64,000 nucleotides of DNA, from the NCBI GenBank assembly GCA_016714445.1, contig JADJNF010000001.1:310001-374000 (forward strand), given 5' to 3'. Positions 47,701 through 56,892 of the stretch are shown here, piece after piece; position 1 is the stretch's first letter; each line of letters begins with the position of its first letter. A program made the position numbers and the translations under genes. A model generated the notes under the pieces. It made no database searches, had not been told where the DNA came from, and saw only the letters and a program-made list of their open reading frames with translations. Source of the DNA: Saprospiraceae bacterium (GTDB taxonomy: Bacteria; Bacteroidota; Bacteroidia; Chitinophagales; Saprospiraceae).

Positions 47701-48037
47701 ATGTATCTCGACAAAAACTCACACAATAAAACCAACTCGAGTGACTAACATTACCGTTCCAAATATAATCAATGTAAATGGCCAATCAAATAACGGGGGC
47801 TTTAAAGTTTTTACAGACGATGAATCTTTGCTCGTAACTAATATGTCTATTTATGACAGATGGGGAAATCTCTTATTCACTGCTAAAAACTTTTATCCGG
47901 CACAGTCTGATATTTCATGGAATGGAAAATGGGGAAATACAGATGTTGTGCCTGGTGTATATGTTTACTTTATCGAATGTTCTTCCGAATTAAGTGGAAA
48001 CAGAATTCTAAATGGAGATGTAACCATTATCAGGTAA
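41792..48037 (+). CDS. Giant surface protein C: SdrD-B domains, Fn3-like repeats, T9SS type B tail
   Basis: Read from the ATG at 41792 the product is 2081 residues. The in-frame TTG at 41705 lies upstream of the promoter and was rejected. A signal peptide (ends near SLHGQ) is followed by three SdrD B-like domains (DMDGDGIQELGEPPVSG, DCNGNGIKDDG, DIALDGVIDSGDDGIG), a cysteine 'GCDS' module, PKD-like domains, and alternating Fn3-like modules ending CPGT-x-x-S-x-x-CRTSDC, in at least four rounds. The C-terminus is a gliding-motility-associated sorting domain (VPNIINVNG ... IYDRWGNLLFTAKNF ... GVYVYFIE). It is a likely T9SS-exported adhesin or matrix protein. A paralogue with the same architecture follows 157 bases downstream. 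Confidence 0.9.
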   Translation: MLNQNTLNNYCNHITLRIFSLFLLLACFDKVSLHGQDIIVRIFDDRDGSGVFNAGDVFITGFTPELWSGGTNTFIPFVEGPVGRYNFSGVPPGTYTIMIETINGAFTIMPNQSYSSGETLGVNFSGPPETIDIGFYRGAEIGNYAWEDMDGDGIQELGEPPVSGLLVEIYDDDGILAGSDITDAAGAYLITGIVPGINFHLQFYVPAGFDRFTKFNAFGFPGLTVDSDANPDLLAADYGQSDRFDLSSGQTNVTGDVGVWKFGKMSGVSWNDCNGNGIKDDGNVMPTGDYSIFDRTTGQLIATNTDNNGTYNFDELPPGSYYILFNIIPDPPPPGFSLVTPNQGGPTMDSNPTQDSGIYFFNIRSGDVLTNVDGGYTETFTLPGNVFEDIALDGVIDSGDDGIGAATVELLYGCPGGAVIKSVVTTSDGQYSFTNVPSGSYTIKVVLSGDLLTLTPSTPLEYCVQIGCGQPDPEEYIFGFGDLCGIPSAPGEVELAICPADVPYDYEGININDDLFGDEFTLPNITTSLGCDSIVRINARILRMDGEIKLLSCVNSTYTLAFDMDDIIQSTNDYDQIEYSWFNNNILIGNASTLVTTRTGLFTLRITVNKFGTDCISNFDFNINPLDLKSPKPMLNGTDKVCLDNKNDIIFIPNPISGTTYEWTYPDTFINVTLSVLKDSIFINWNIDTTANVCVRANNGCGWSDFNCISVKPNITPKPNIFAKDSICLNNSTLLYTNSADTIFFWNITNDTLYTGKQTKKDSLDIVWDTDGYKYISLVAVKDGCASLPTLDSLLVFSPSIPPILNCSSTNSSVTFTWTDPSDVKNYIFNPSGGFSGTHSLGSEYTITGLPSGQSVSLDIEVISSNPCGNYTIAQKTCTTQDCIPPVVMLDASETILCLGPNSGLVTLSASTLPITAGVGLFSGPGVDNANAVFDPNIAGVGTHTISYNFTATADNCMANSSIVIQVKATPIADFNVSNNIICIDDVTNVNYTGNPANASVTWIIPNEGMASPSSISPFDIRWSAIGDFIIKAVASTNGCVSDTISKSVKIEPALSIPVINCQNIGQNDISFAWDAISTAGYEVLIDDISRGNITTTQYTESGLAIDTDVKITVRALSNNSCPGTESSAICRTSDCLPLVFIFPNDTIQACQNTTPSIVNLSATIGGNVNPSGLVWTSSCISCLNSVAGTFDLSLANIGRHTIYTSYTSGSCVYTDSIIVIIKLKPIANIQLATDTICVTDVLPVLMSGTFAPGILNSWLDGSIYIQNISGNTVFFKWPTPGNYNISLVSVLDGCMSDEISRSVVVEPAIEIPSISCQNVSQNSLTFGWNNVTSGGYEILINDVSRGTISTTQFTESGLTVDTDVKITVRAISNNNCPGTEASTTCRTSDCPQLTFTFPLDTIDACQNASPSIINLSATIGGNVNPTGLTWTSNCISCINSINGTFDLSQANVGRHTIYATYTNGSCMYNDSIIVFIKLKPTLNIQITEDTICITDILPVTISGTSVPGMMYAWLNGASYIQSTTGNTVFFKWQTPGIYDIRLVSRLDGCMSEEVAQTITVEPELVIPVINCVESLDSITINWTQDNCADQYVVLVNSQTVSTQSTNSFIIKNLSVGQSVDIQIQSISKCACPGVVSVIKTCKTQDCPTVSLSFPQDTLTFCLSDNPQNQILSATVTGGNTSGILQWNGIGVSNNNVFSPIVAGVGVHQITAEYMLGSCNYTKVLVAVVNNSIAPALTANDTICVTETLRLNISVFNPNATLEFTDGKNNLIETLPGNAFNFKWNTSGTYKISAFTMNKGCKSELTSKSVVVEPELPPLALKCSSSATSVTIDWTDQDCAKEYIVTANSMLNPAQIDNTFTLQNLLPGQSVNFIVQGISQCACPDRMENITCRVPDCPNVNILISGPVTANIGADVTLSLQNNNWTGLNLDSIVWTSNNKTLCTGNCQQISFKVPETETNYEVMVYFNSVCISTKTHTIKPTRVTNITVPNIINVNGQSNNGGFKVFTDDESLLVTNMSIYDRWGNLLFTAKNFYPAQSDISWNGKWGNTDVVPGVYVYFIECSSELSGNRILNGDVTIIR

Positions 48038-48194
48038 AATATAAAAATAATACACAGATTAGGATTTATCAGAATATATTCATCACCGATTCTCAATCTA
48101 AATGAAAAACATTTGAACTGTAATTGTGAATGTCATATTGTCATTTTATTTCTTTAAAAAGATCTCAAAGACAGTTTTCAAAAAATAAAACAGA

Positions 48195-51100
48195 ATGATT
48201 TATTTTAAACCCATATTTTTTAAAATCTGTTGGGTATTATTGCTTACTACAATTTTACCATTTCCTGAAACAAATGTATTATTGGGGCAGAATGGACAGA
48301 TAGGTGGTTCAGTCTGGAATGACTGCAATGGCAATGGATTGGAAGATGTCGGAGATCTGGACTTAACAATGGGTATTCAGGTTGGTTTGTTTAATGATCT
48401 TGGGGTACTTATTTCAACTCAAACTACGGATGCAGCCGGAAATTATGCATTTTCAAATTTAGGTCCGGGTACATATGAGATCAGATTTGGAGTTTTGCCC
48501 AATCCATACCGGTTAACCCTTGAAAATATCGGAGGAGATGAAAATATTGACAGCGATCCTGATCGGACTACGGGTGTAGTTAGTGGAATAGTATTGGCTT
48601 TGGATGAAGTAATCAATAACATCAATGCCGGATATTTTGAATTGATAAGCATCTCAGGTTTCGTTTTTAATGATATATTTGAAGATGGCATTAAAAATGG
48701 TGATGATCAGGGAAAACTAAGTGTAAGTGTAGAATTGGTGGACGGCTGTCCTGATGGCGAGGTAATTGGAATCTCTGTCACGAACGTGAATGGTATGTAC
48801 TCATTCAATAATGTTCCGCCCGGTCAGATTACTATAAGGGTAGTCATTTCGTCTGACCTGGCCATGTTGGTGCCAACTACGGTATTATCGTATTGTCTGG
48901 ATATTGGTTGTGATTTTATACCTGATATCTATGATTTTGGCTTCGCGTTTAATTGTGACAATCCTACTACCCCATCCTTCCCATCATGTGAGGCTATAGA
49001 TTATGTGATGTGTAACCTTAAAGTTGAGATGGATGGGTTTTGTGCCGAAATGCCCAACTTCCTGACTCAACCAGCCCCGGGAAATGGTTGTTTTGTGCCA
49101 CATAACATGACATGGTTTGCTTTTACAGCTGGTTTTGGAGACTATAAAATTGTTGTGACACCCATTAACTGTGTCCCGGGACTGGAAGCAAATCTTGGAG
49201 TCCAAACAGGTATATATTCAGATTGTACATTTAGTAATCTAATTTCATGCAATGGAGATCCCAACACTGATAAAGTGGAATTGAGCAGCTCTAACTTAAT
49301 TCCAGGAAATACGTATTATTTTTTTACGGATGGCTTTAATCGTAGTCAATGTAATATAACTTTATCAATAGAAGGAGATTTCAGTCCCTTCCAATATGAT
49401 GATCCGGAGGAAATAGAAATCATTAGTGAATGCGATAACCATGTTTTTGAAGATATATGTGTCAATAATGAACTTATTTTTCGAGTAAAACCATATATCG
49501 GAACTGAAGAGTTGGAATACCATTGGATGATAAATGGTGACAATGGATACAATGAAGAAATAACACAAAAAAGAAATAATGAAATAACCAGATCATTTGT
49601 CAATCCGGGAGAATATACGATTTGTGTTACTGTGAGTAATTTTTGTCAAACAAAAGACCCGATTTGCAGAACAATAAAAATCCTTGAAAAAAAGGATGAC
49701 TCAGATCAGGGTTTATTCAGTGTTTGCCGCGAATCATTTCCTTATGACCCAAATACAGCCGATGTAAATGGAAAAGTATTTCTGGATGAATATGGCAATC
49801 AATGGCAAGGCGGTAAAATTGAGTTTTTTGATGCTGATGGTTCAGTTATTATGCATCTCAGCAATCATTGTGGATGCGATTATTATCAGATATTGAGGGT
49901 TCAGGAAATTTTCAGTGAATCAGGTAGCTTTAATGTTGCTTTGTGTCCGGACGAACTGCCATATGTATATGATAATATGGATGTTAAGAATAATATTTAC
50001 GATGAAAAGATAACACTGACCTCGACTAGTACAGCAATTGGATGTGATAGTACGGTTGTTGTAAATGCCCGTATACTGGATATGCAGGGAGAAATTAAAG
50101 TGGCCTCCTGCAAGGGCGACGAAGTTACTTTAGCCTTTATAATGAATGATAGTATAAAACTCAACAATGATTATGACGGACTTGAATATGGCTGGCTTTA
50201 CAATGGGAATGTAGTAGGAAATGATCCTGCATTAAAAACCACAAAAAAAGGACTATTTACGCTCAGAATCACGATTTACAAATATGATAAAGAATGTGTT
50301 CATGAATTTAGTTACTTTATCGATCCGGTAAATCTGGCAGCTCCGCCACCTATAGTTAAAGGACAGAATAAAATTTGTCTCAACAACACCGAAGATTTTT
50401 TTTACATTGCAAGTCCTACACCAGGATTTACCTATGAGTGGACATATCCCGACACTTTTAAGCAGGTCAGATATTCTCTACTTAGAGACAGCATTTTTAT
50501 CAACTGGAATATTGACACCACAGCAAATATTTGCGCCAGAGCCAACATTGGCTGCGGATGGAGTAACAATACTTGCTTTGCAGTCAGTCCAATATCTACA
50601 TCCAAACCTACATTATTTTTACCAGATAGTATTTGTGTTAATACAAAATCATTAATCTATGCCAATAGTTCAGATAGTTTGTTCATTTGGAATATAACCG
50701 GAGACACATTAATTTCAGGTAAGTCTACCAATAAAGATTCTTTAGATGTCGAATGGGAAAGTGACGGGAAAAAATATATTTCACTGGTTGCAATAAAGGA
50801 TGGTTGTCCTTCTATCCCAACAACAGATTCATTGATGGTCTTTTCTAAAGGAGTTCCCCCTGTTTTAAATTGTAGCAGTACAAACAATACGGTTATATTC
50901 ACCTGGTCAGACCCAGCTGATGCTATTGGTTATATTTTCACTCCGACATCAGGGTATTCCGGCACCTATATTTTGGGGTCAGAATACAGGATTACCGGTT
51001 TAGCCTCGGGTCAAACTATATCTCTGGACATAGAAGTTGATTCATCGAATCCCTGTGGGAATTACAACATTATACAAAAGTCATGTACTACCCAAAACTG

Positions 51101-53933
51101 TATTCCTCCAGCTGTTAACCTTGTATCAGACATGACATCCATATGCCTTGGCCAAAATACAAAAATCACATCATTATCCGCAACTACCAGCCCAGTTACA
51201 CCCGGAACAGGCGCCTTTTCCGGAATGGGTGTCAATCCATCCAATGGTACTTTTGACCCTTCAATTGCCGGGGTAGGGTCTCATACGATTTCTTATGATT
51301 TTGTATCTTCATCAGATAACTGTGTAGCCAACTCATCTATAATCATAGAAGTCAAATCTTCCCCATCAGCAGATTTTTTAATATCAGATCAAATATCCTG
51401 TATCGATTCGATCACAATTATAAGATATTCAGGTGTACCTTCAGATGCTTTGGTAGATTGGATATTACCTTCAGATGCTATTGGAACTCCATCTTCTATC
51501 GGGTCGTTTGGACTTCAGTGGGCCCTTCCGGGTGACTATGTAATAAAAGTTGCGGCAACAGATAATGGCTGTACTTCAGATACGGTTTCCAAAATGGTAA
51601 AAATTGACCCTACTATTGCAATACCAAAGATCATATGTCAAAAAGCAGGACTGGATGAAATTACTTTTGCCTGGGATGATATATCGACTGAAGGCTACGA
51701 AATTTTTATCAACAATGTAGCAGCAGGCATTAAAACAGAAACAAATTTTACTGTTTCTGGTCTGGATGTTGATACAGAAGTCAAAATAACGGTTAAAGCA
51801 ATAAGCAATAACAGCTGTCCCGGGACAGAAGCTTCTATATCCTGCCAAACCAGTGCTTGCCCTCCACTTGATTTCACCTTTGAGCAAGACACTTTCATCT
51901 TTTGCCAAACTTTGTCACCCGCTACCTTGAAACTTACGACCTCAATAGACGGACTCTTAAATCCACCAGAAATAGAATGGACCTCATCCTGTTCAAATTG
52001 TATTAATACCACAGATAATTCATTTGATTTATTGCAGGCAAGTGTAGGCCAGCATATTGTATTTGCTTCATATAAAAGGGAATCATGTAGTTATCTCGAT
52101 TCTATAGTTGTGATTATAAAACCAAAACCAATTATTGATATACAAGTTCCAAAAGATACCATTTGTGTGACAGAAACATTTCCTGTTGAGATTTCGGGTG
52201 ATAATCTAACAGACATTATTTATAATTGGCTGTCAGGTACAGAGTATATTCAAAATATATCCGGCCAAACAGTATTTTTTAAATGGCCTATGGAAGGTAA
52301 TTTCAATCTACGTCTATCTGCAAATCTATATGGTTGTATTTCTGATGAAGTTTTAAAAACTATCACAGTACAACCTGAATTGGCATTGCCGGACATCCAA
52401 TGTGCCGAAAGTCTGAATGCGATTCAATTAAGTTGGACAGGTGACCCATGTGCTGAAGAATATGTAATTCTGGTAGATAATTTGCCGGTAGGAACTCAAA
52501 CAACAACGTCATATTCTATCACCAATTTAGCTGTTGGTCAATCTGTTGACATTCAGATACAATCTATTAGTAAGTGTGCATGTCCAGGTGCAACTTCTTT
52601 GGTTAAAACCTGCACGACACAAGACTGTCCACCGGTAGTCATTTCATTTCCCAACGATACAATATCTTTCTGTCTAAGTGACAACCCGCAAAATCAAATA
52701 CTTTCCGCAAATATTTCAGGTGGTAATTCAAGTGGCGTACTTGTTTGGCAAGGCCAGGGAATGACAAATGGTAATATATTCTCTCCTGCACTGGCAGGCG
52801 AAGGCACACATAAGATAACTGCAATTTACACATCAGGTTCGTGCAGTTATTTTAATTCACTTACTGCTTTGGTAAATAATGTTGTGCCACCTATTCTAAC
52901 CTCAGAAGATACTATTTGTTACACAGAAATACTTAGATTATCAGTTTCCGGAATAAGCATAATGGCTTCAGTTGAATTTTCAGATGGTAAATCAAATATT
53001 ATTGAATCGCTGCCCAACAATGATTTTTCTTTTCAATGGAATACTCCGGGAGAATACAAAATCTCTGCATACGCCCAAGAAAAAGGATGCAGATCAGCAT
53101 TATCGAATATTTCAATTGTGGCTGAACCTGAATTACCCCCTTTAGCTCTAAAATGTACATCAACTGTTTCATCTGTTACCTTAGACTGGACAAATATTGA
53201 TTGCGCAAATAAATATATCATTGAAGTAAATGGACTACAACAAACAGATCAGATAAATAATACATTTACACTACAAAATCTAAACGCTGGTCAATCTGTA
53301 GACTTTACAGTTTTTGCAAAATCATCATGTGCCTGTCCGGACCGTTCAGAAAAAATATCGTGTAAAACCATAGAATGTTCACCAATCAATATAAATCTAT
53401 CCGGTCCTTTTACCGCAAATATTGGAACAGATATCGTACTATCTATTAAAAATAACAACTGGAGTGGGATAAATATTGACTCCACCGTTTGGAAATCAAA
53501 TAATGTTGTAATTTGTGCAGGTAATTGTCAGGAAATCTCTTTTAAGGTGCAGGAACAGATAACAATTTATGAAGTACAGGTATTTTACAATGGAGTGTGT
53601 TTTTCGTCAAAATCCCATACCATCACCCCTACCCGACTTACAAATATCACTGTACCAAATATTATCAATATCAATAGTCAATCCAATAATAATCAATTCA
53701 AAATCTACACAGATGATGAATCTTTGATCGTAAGCAACTTGTCTATTTATGATAGGTGGGGAAATCTGGTTTTTACAGCTAAAAATTTTAATCCAAACGA
53801 AACCGAAATATTCTGGAATGGCAAATGGGAAAACAGAGAAATGGTGCCGGGAGTGTATGTTTATATTATCGAATATACTTCAGCACTACATGAAAAAAAA
53901 GTACTTCAAGGAGATGTTACTTTAATAAAGTAG
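48195..53933 (+). CDS. Giant surface protein D, tandem paralogue of C
   Basis: The 1912-residue product has a signal peptide (about 1-31, ending VLLGQ), two SdrD B-like domains (DCNGNGLEDVGDL, DIFEDGIKNGDDQG), and a unique segment (about 255-400, with CNLKVEMDGFCAEM and ITLSIEGDFSPF) resembling a proprotein-convertase/CBM-like beta domain. A PKD-like domain, the GCDS module, the same Fn3-like/PKD alternation as protein C and a type B sorting domain (IYDRWGNLVFTAKNF ... ending DVTLIK) follow. Similarity to C is clear along most of the length at protein level but far lower than between adhesins A and B, so this duplication is older. It is probably cell-surface and T9SS-exported; no catalytic motif was recognised. 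Confidence 0.9.
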   Translation: MIYFKPIFFKICWVLLLTTILPFPETNVLLGQNGQIGGSVWNDCNGNGLEDVGDLDLTMGIQVGLFNDLGVLISTQTTDAAGNYAFSNLGPGTYEIRFGVLPNPYRLTLENIGGDENIDSDPDRTTGVVSGIVLALDEVINNINAGYFELISISGFVFNDIFEDGIKNGDDQGKLSVSVELVDGCPDGEVIGISVTNVNGMYSFNNVPPGQITIRVVISSDLAMLVPTTVLSYCLDIGCDFIPDIYDFGFAFNCDNPTTPSFPSCEAIDYVMCNLKVEMDGFCAEMPNFLTQPAPGNGCFVPHNMTWFAFTAGFGDYKIVVTPINCVPGLEANLGVQTGIYSDCTFSNLISCNGDPNTDKVELSSSNLIPGNTYYFFTDGFNRSQCNITLSIEGDFSPFQYDDPEEIEIISECDNHVFEDICVNNELIFRVKPYIGTEELEYHWMINGDNGYNEEITQKRNNEITRSFVNPGEYTICVTVSNFCQTKDPICRTIKILEKKDDSDQGLFSVCRESFPYDPNTADVNGKVFLDEYGNQWQGGKIEFFDADGSVIMHLSNHCGCDYYQILRVQEIFSESGSFNVALCPDELPYVYDNMDVKNNIYDEKITLTSTSTAIGCDSTVVVNARILDMQGEIKVASCKGDEVTLAFIMNDSIKLNNDYDGLEYGWLYNGNVVGNDPALKTTKKGLFTLRITIYKYDKECVHEFSYFIDPVNLAAPPPIVKGQNKICLNNTEDFFYIASPTPGFTYEWTYPDTFKQVRYSLLRDSIFINWNIDTTANICARANIGCGWSNNTCFAVSPISTSKPTLFLPDSICVNTKSLIYANSSDSLFIWNITGDTLISGKSTNKDSLDVEWESDGKKYISLVAIKDGCPSIPTTDSLMVFSKGVPPVLNCSSTNNTVIFTWSDPADAIGYIFTPTSGYSGTYILGSEYRITGLASGQTISLDIEVDSSNPCGNYNIIQKSCTTQNCIPPAVNLVSDMTSICLGQNTKITSLSATTSPVTPGTGAFSGMGVNPSNGTFDPSIAGVGSHTISYDFVSSSDNCVANSSIIIEVKSSPSADFLISDQISCIDSITIIRYSGVPSDALVDWILPSDAIGTPSSIGSFGLQWALPGDYVIKVAATDNGCTSDTVSKMVKIDPTIAIPKIICQKAGLDEITFAWDDISTEGYEIFINNVAAGIKTETNFTVSGLDVDTEVKITVKAISNNSCPGTEASISCQTSACPPLDFTFEQDTFIFCQTLSPATLKLTTSIDGLLNPPEIEWTSSCSNCINTTDNSFDLLQASVGQHIVFASYKRESCSYLDSIVVIIKPKPIIDIQVPKDTICVTETFPVEISGDNLTDIIYNWLSGTEYIQNISGQTVFFKWPMEGNFNLRLSANLYGCISDEVLKTITVQPELALPDIQCAESLNAIQLSWTGDPCAEEYVILVDNLPVGTQTTTSYSITNLAVGQSVDIQIQSISKCACPGATSLVKTCTTQDCPPVVISFPNDTISFCLSDNPQNQILSANISGGNSSGVLVWQGQGMTNGNIFSPALAGEGTHKITAIYTSGSCSYFNSLTALVNNVVPPILTSEDTICYTEILRLSVSGISIMASVEFSDGKSNIIESLPNNDFSFQWNTPGEYKISAYAQEKGCRSALSNISIVAEPELPPLALKCTSTVSSVTLDWTNIDCANKYIIEVNGLQQTDQINNTFTLQNLNAGQSVDFTVFAKSSCACPDRSEKISCKTIECSPININLSGPFTANIGTDIVLSIKNNNWSGINIDSTVWKSNNVVICAGNCQEISFKVQEQITIYEVQVFYNGVCFSSKSHTITPTRLTNITVPNIININSQSNNNQFKIYTDDESLIVSNLSIYDRWGNLVFTAKNFNPNETEIFWNGKWENREMVPGVYVYIIEYTSALHEKKVLQGDVTLIK

Positions 53934-54141
53934 AATAATTATTTTTTATACCGACGAGAATTTATTTTGCAAAGACGATGATACTCATGTCTTCATCTAG
54001 ACAAAAAAATCTATCGGTATTATGCTCAAAATAAATGAATTATCTAAAGAGTTTTTCGCAATCCAATTTATTTTGAGTATAACCAGGTTCAATCTAATTT
54101 GCTTAAGAAACCAAATATTGCATTTTTAAAATATATTCAAA

Positions 54142-55188
54142 ATGAAATCAAACAGAAGAGAATTTTTAAAGCAAAGTGTAGTGGTAGTACCTGCCATTTC
54201 TCTATTGGCTTCATGTGCAGGCGAGACAAAAAGTACCACTCCAACAAAACCTATTGTAATATCAACCTGGGATAGCGGTCTCGCAGTCAATAAAGTAGCC
54301 TGGGAAGTACTGAAGACCGGAGGTAAAGCTATAGATGCGGTGGAAAATGGTGCCATCTCGATCGAAAACAGCATAAACTGCTGTGTTGGTCTTGGGGGTA
54401 ATCCGGATCGGGATGGATATGTGACACTGGATGCATGTATTATGGATGAAAAATACAATTGTGGAAGTGTTGCCTTCCTTCAAAGAATAAAAAACCCTAT
54501 TAGTGTAGCAAGAAAAGTGATGGAAAAATCGCCCCATGTCATACTTGTTGGGGATGGAGCATATCAATTTGCCATTGCCAATGGTTTCAAACCAGAGTCA
54601 GGAGAATTATCTGATGATGCAAAAAAACAATATGAAAAATGGCTGGAAACGTCAGAATATAAACCAATCATCAATATTGAACAACAGCAATCGCAACAAC
54701 CTTTGCCAAAACATGCAGCACCTGCGAAACTTGAAAATGGAGAACCAAATCATGATACCATGGGTCTTGTGGCTCTTGACAATAATGGGGATCTGTCAGG
54801 AGCGTGTACTACTAGCGGTATGGGCTTCAAAATGCATGGCAGAGTCGGCGATTCGCCGATCATCGGCAGTGGGCTATACGTTGACAATGAAGTTGGCGCG
54901 GCTACATCTTCAGGTCAGGGTGAAGAAGTAATCAGAATTTGCGGCACCCACCTTGTGGTAGAGTATATGAGGATGGGTAAAAGCCCGGAAGATGCTTGTA
55001 AATTGGCCGTAGAAAGACTCATCAGGATTAATCCAGAAAAAGCCAAAACTTATCAGGTTGGTTTTCTGGCCCTAAATAAACAGGGAGAATACGGCGCTTA
55101 TGCTGTACAACCGGGATTTTCATTTTCAGTGACTGCTGACGATGGAGGTGGAAAAGTTATAAAGGCGTCTTCTTATTTCAAATCATAA
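54142..55188 (+). CDS. N4-(beta-N-acetylglucosaminyl)-L-asparaginase family Ntn-hydrolase (Tat lipoprotein)
   Basis: The 348-residue precursor has a twin-arginine signal (NRREFLKQS) that runs into a lipobox (LLASC, Cys25), so it is probably exported folded and lipid-anchored. The mature part is an N-terminal nucleophile hydrolase: autocleavage is expected before Thr206 in NHDTMGLVALD, and GGNPDRDGYVTLDACIMD and GDSPIIGSGLYVDN are glycosylasparaginase signatures also known from flavobacterial enzymes. It removes the Asn-linked GlcNAc bond or isoaspartyl residues in glycopeptide turnover. Its 3' end overlaps the convergent ABC gene by 16 bases. Confidence 0.93.
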   Translation: MKSNRREFLKQSVVVVPAISLLASCAGETKSTTPTKPIVISTWDSGLAVNKVAWEVLKTGGKAIDAVENGAISIENSINCCVGLGGNPDRDGYVTLDACIMDEKYNCGSVAFLQRIKNPISVARKVMEKSPHVILVGDGAYQFAIANGFKPESGELSDDAKKQYEKWLETSEYKPIINIEQQQSQQPLPKHAAPAKLENGEPNHDTMGLVALDNNGDLSGACTTSGMGFKMHGRVGDSPIIGSGLYVDNEVGAATSSGQGEEVIRICGTHLVVEYMRMGKSPEDACKLAVERLIRINPEKAKTYQVGFLALNKQGEYGAYAVQPGFSFSVTADDGGGKVIKASSYFKS

Positions 55189-56795
55189 TTTGAATACAGA
55201 AGGGATTTTGTAATTTCGTGCTTCGGGTGATTAAATATCTCAGCAACGGGTCCATGTTCCACAATTTCACCTTGATCTATGATCATTACTTCCGTACACA
55301 ATGATCTGACAAGATTGGCGTCATGAGAAATAAAAATACCACTAAACCCATATTCACTTTGCAGGTGTATGATTAATTCGATGATATTTTTCTGATTAAA
55401 TTGATCCAATGCCGACAATGATTCATCAAAAATAATAATTTCAGGTTTTAATAACAAGGTTCTTGCCAGTGCTACCCTTTGCCGCTGACCACCTGATAGC
55501 TGGGAATTGTACTTATTCAAAATGGAATTTTTGTCCAACAATAACTGATCCATCAAGCGATCAATTATTTTGTCTCTTTCCTGAATGGTGGCAGCCAATT
55601 GGTAGAAAGAGATCACTTCATTCAACATTTGACCAACCGTTTGTTTAGGATTTAAGCTGGTATAAGAATCCTGGAAAATAAGTTGAATATTTTTACGCAA
55701 CCCTTTATCCAAAGATATTTTAAATTTGGAAACTATCTTCTCATGAAACAATATTATTCCTTCACTGGCATCAATTATGCCGGAGATTATTTTACCTAAA
55801 GTAGTTTTACCACTACCGGATGCTCCCAATAATCCCAACATGCTCCCTGATTTTAATTCCAAATTGACATCTTGTAAAACCGTTTGTTTTACTTTGGAAT
55901 AAAAAGGAAAATATCTTGATGTTGTAAATGTTTTGCTTATATGTTTTATATCCAGCAATAATGGTTGATATGAAGAAATGACTTTCCTGTATTCCCTGTT
56001 TGGCGAAGCTAATTCAAGATATTTTTTAGTATAATCGGAACAGCCATTCAAAAACGCTCCCCTATTGTCAAAATCAGCCTCAATGGTCCCATCTTTAAAT
56101 AAAATGATTTGATCTGAAATGCGTTGTAAGACAAGAATATCGTGAGTTATTAAAATTAGAGTAATATCATATTGTAATTGGATTTTTTTGAGCAATTTCA
56201 ATATTTCTGACGCATTACCTGCATCAAGTGATGAAGTTGGTTCATCAGCTATGATAATATCCGGTTTATTAGAAATGGCCATGCCAATTACCACTCTTTG
56301 CAACTGTCCCCCTGAAAGTTCGTGAGGGTATGCCTGATAAATCCTTACAGCATCATTTAAACCCACTTGATGCAAAATGTCCATGGTTTTATTGTGTGCT
56401 GTCTTTTTATCTGTTGCGGGAGAATGGGTAAGAATTGCTTCTGCTATTTGATCACCACATTTTATTAACGGATTTAAGGCTGCTTGTGGGTGCTGAAAGA
56501 TCATTGAGATACGTCTTCCCCTTATTTTTGTCCACTGAGCATCAGACAATTTAGCAAGATTAATACCTTCAAATAATATATCACCCGATACATTGAAATT
56601 GTCTATGTCCCAGGTTAGACCCATAAGACTTAAAGCTGTCATAGACTTTCCGCTCCCGGAGGCCCCCGTAATGCCAAGTGTTTTTCCCTTCGGGACAAAA
56701 AAAGTTATATCTTTTAATATGGGTTTGACCCCTTCAGAAGAATTATATCTGATGCTCAGATTATTTACTTTTAGTATTTCTGTCTCCTTATGCAT
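55173..56795 (-). CDS. Double-domain peptide/nickel-type ABC transporter ATPase (DppD-DppF-like fusion)
   Basis: The 540-residue protein contains two complete ATPase domains. The first has Walker A GASGSGKS at 44-51, signature LSGGQLQR at 160-167 and Walker B with Asp184-Glu185. The second has Walker A GASGSGKT at 324-331 and signature LSGGQRQR. This layout matches fused oligopeptide/nickel importer ATPases (YejF/DdpF-like). No permease or substrate-binding gene lies nearby, so its partners must be elsewhere. The gene overlaps the asparaginase gene tail-to-tail by 16 bases; uptake of peptides released by the envelope hydrolase is conceivable but unproven. Confidence 0.92.
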   Translation of the reverse strand: MHKETEILKVNNLSIRYNSSEGVKPILKDITFFVPKGKTLGITGASGSGKSMTALSLMGLTWDIDNFNVSGDILFEGINLAKLSDAQWTKIRGRRISMIFQHPQAALNPLIKCGDQIAEAILTHSPATDKKTAHNKTMDILHQVGLNDAVRIYQAYPHELSGGQLQRVVIGMAISNKPDIIIADEPTSSLDAGNASEILKLLKKIQLQYDITLILITHDILVLQRISDQIILFKDGTIEADFDNRGAFLNGCSDYTKKYLELASPNREYRKVISSYQPLLLDIKHISKTFTTSRYFPFYSKVKQTVLQDVNLELKSGSMLGLLGASGSGKTTLGKIISGIIDASEGIILFHEKIVSKFKISLDKGLRKNIQLIFQDSYTSLNPKQTVGQMLNEVISFYQLAATIQERDKIIDRLMDQLLLDKNSILNKYNSQLSGGQRQRVALARTLLLKPEIIIFDESLSALDQFNQKNIIELIIHLQSEYGFSGIFISHDANLVRSLCTEVMIIDQGEIVEHGPVAEIFNHPKHEITKSLLYSNYDLK

Positions 56796-56876
56796 ATATC
56801 ACTAAATCAAAAGTAAGTGATTTTAAGAAAACCAACATGATTTTATGAAAATATAAAACGATTAAATACAAAATAT

Positions 56877-56884
56877 TAGCTTTG
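56877..56884 (+). promoter_or_regulatory. -7 box directly at the EamA gene start
   Basis: TAGCTTTG is a perfect TAnnTTTG ending only 8 bases before the GTG at 56893, so a transcript would have almost no leader. Confidence 0.4.
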
Positions 56885-56892
56885 CGCAAAAA

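Noticed and set aside
54536..54931. 131-codon open frame inside the asparaginase gene
   Set aside because: It is a frame-shadow rich in Met, Asn and Gln over the catalytic region of a clear Ntn-hydrolase.
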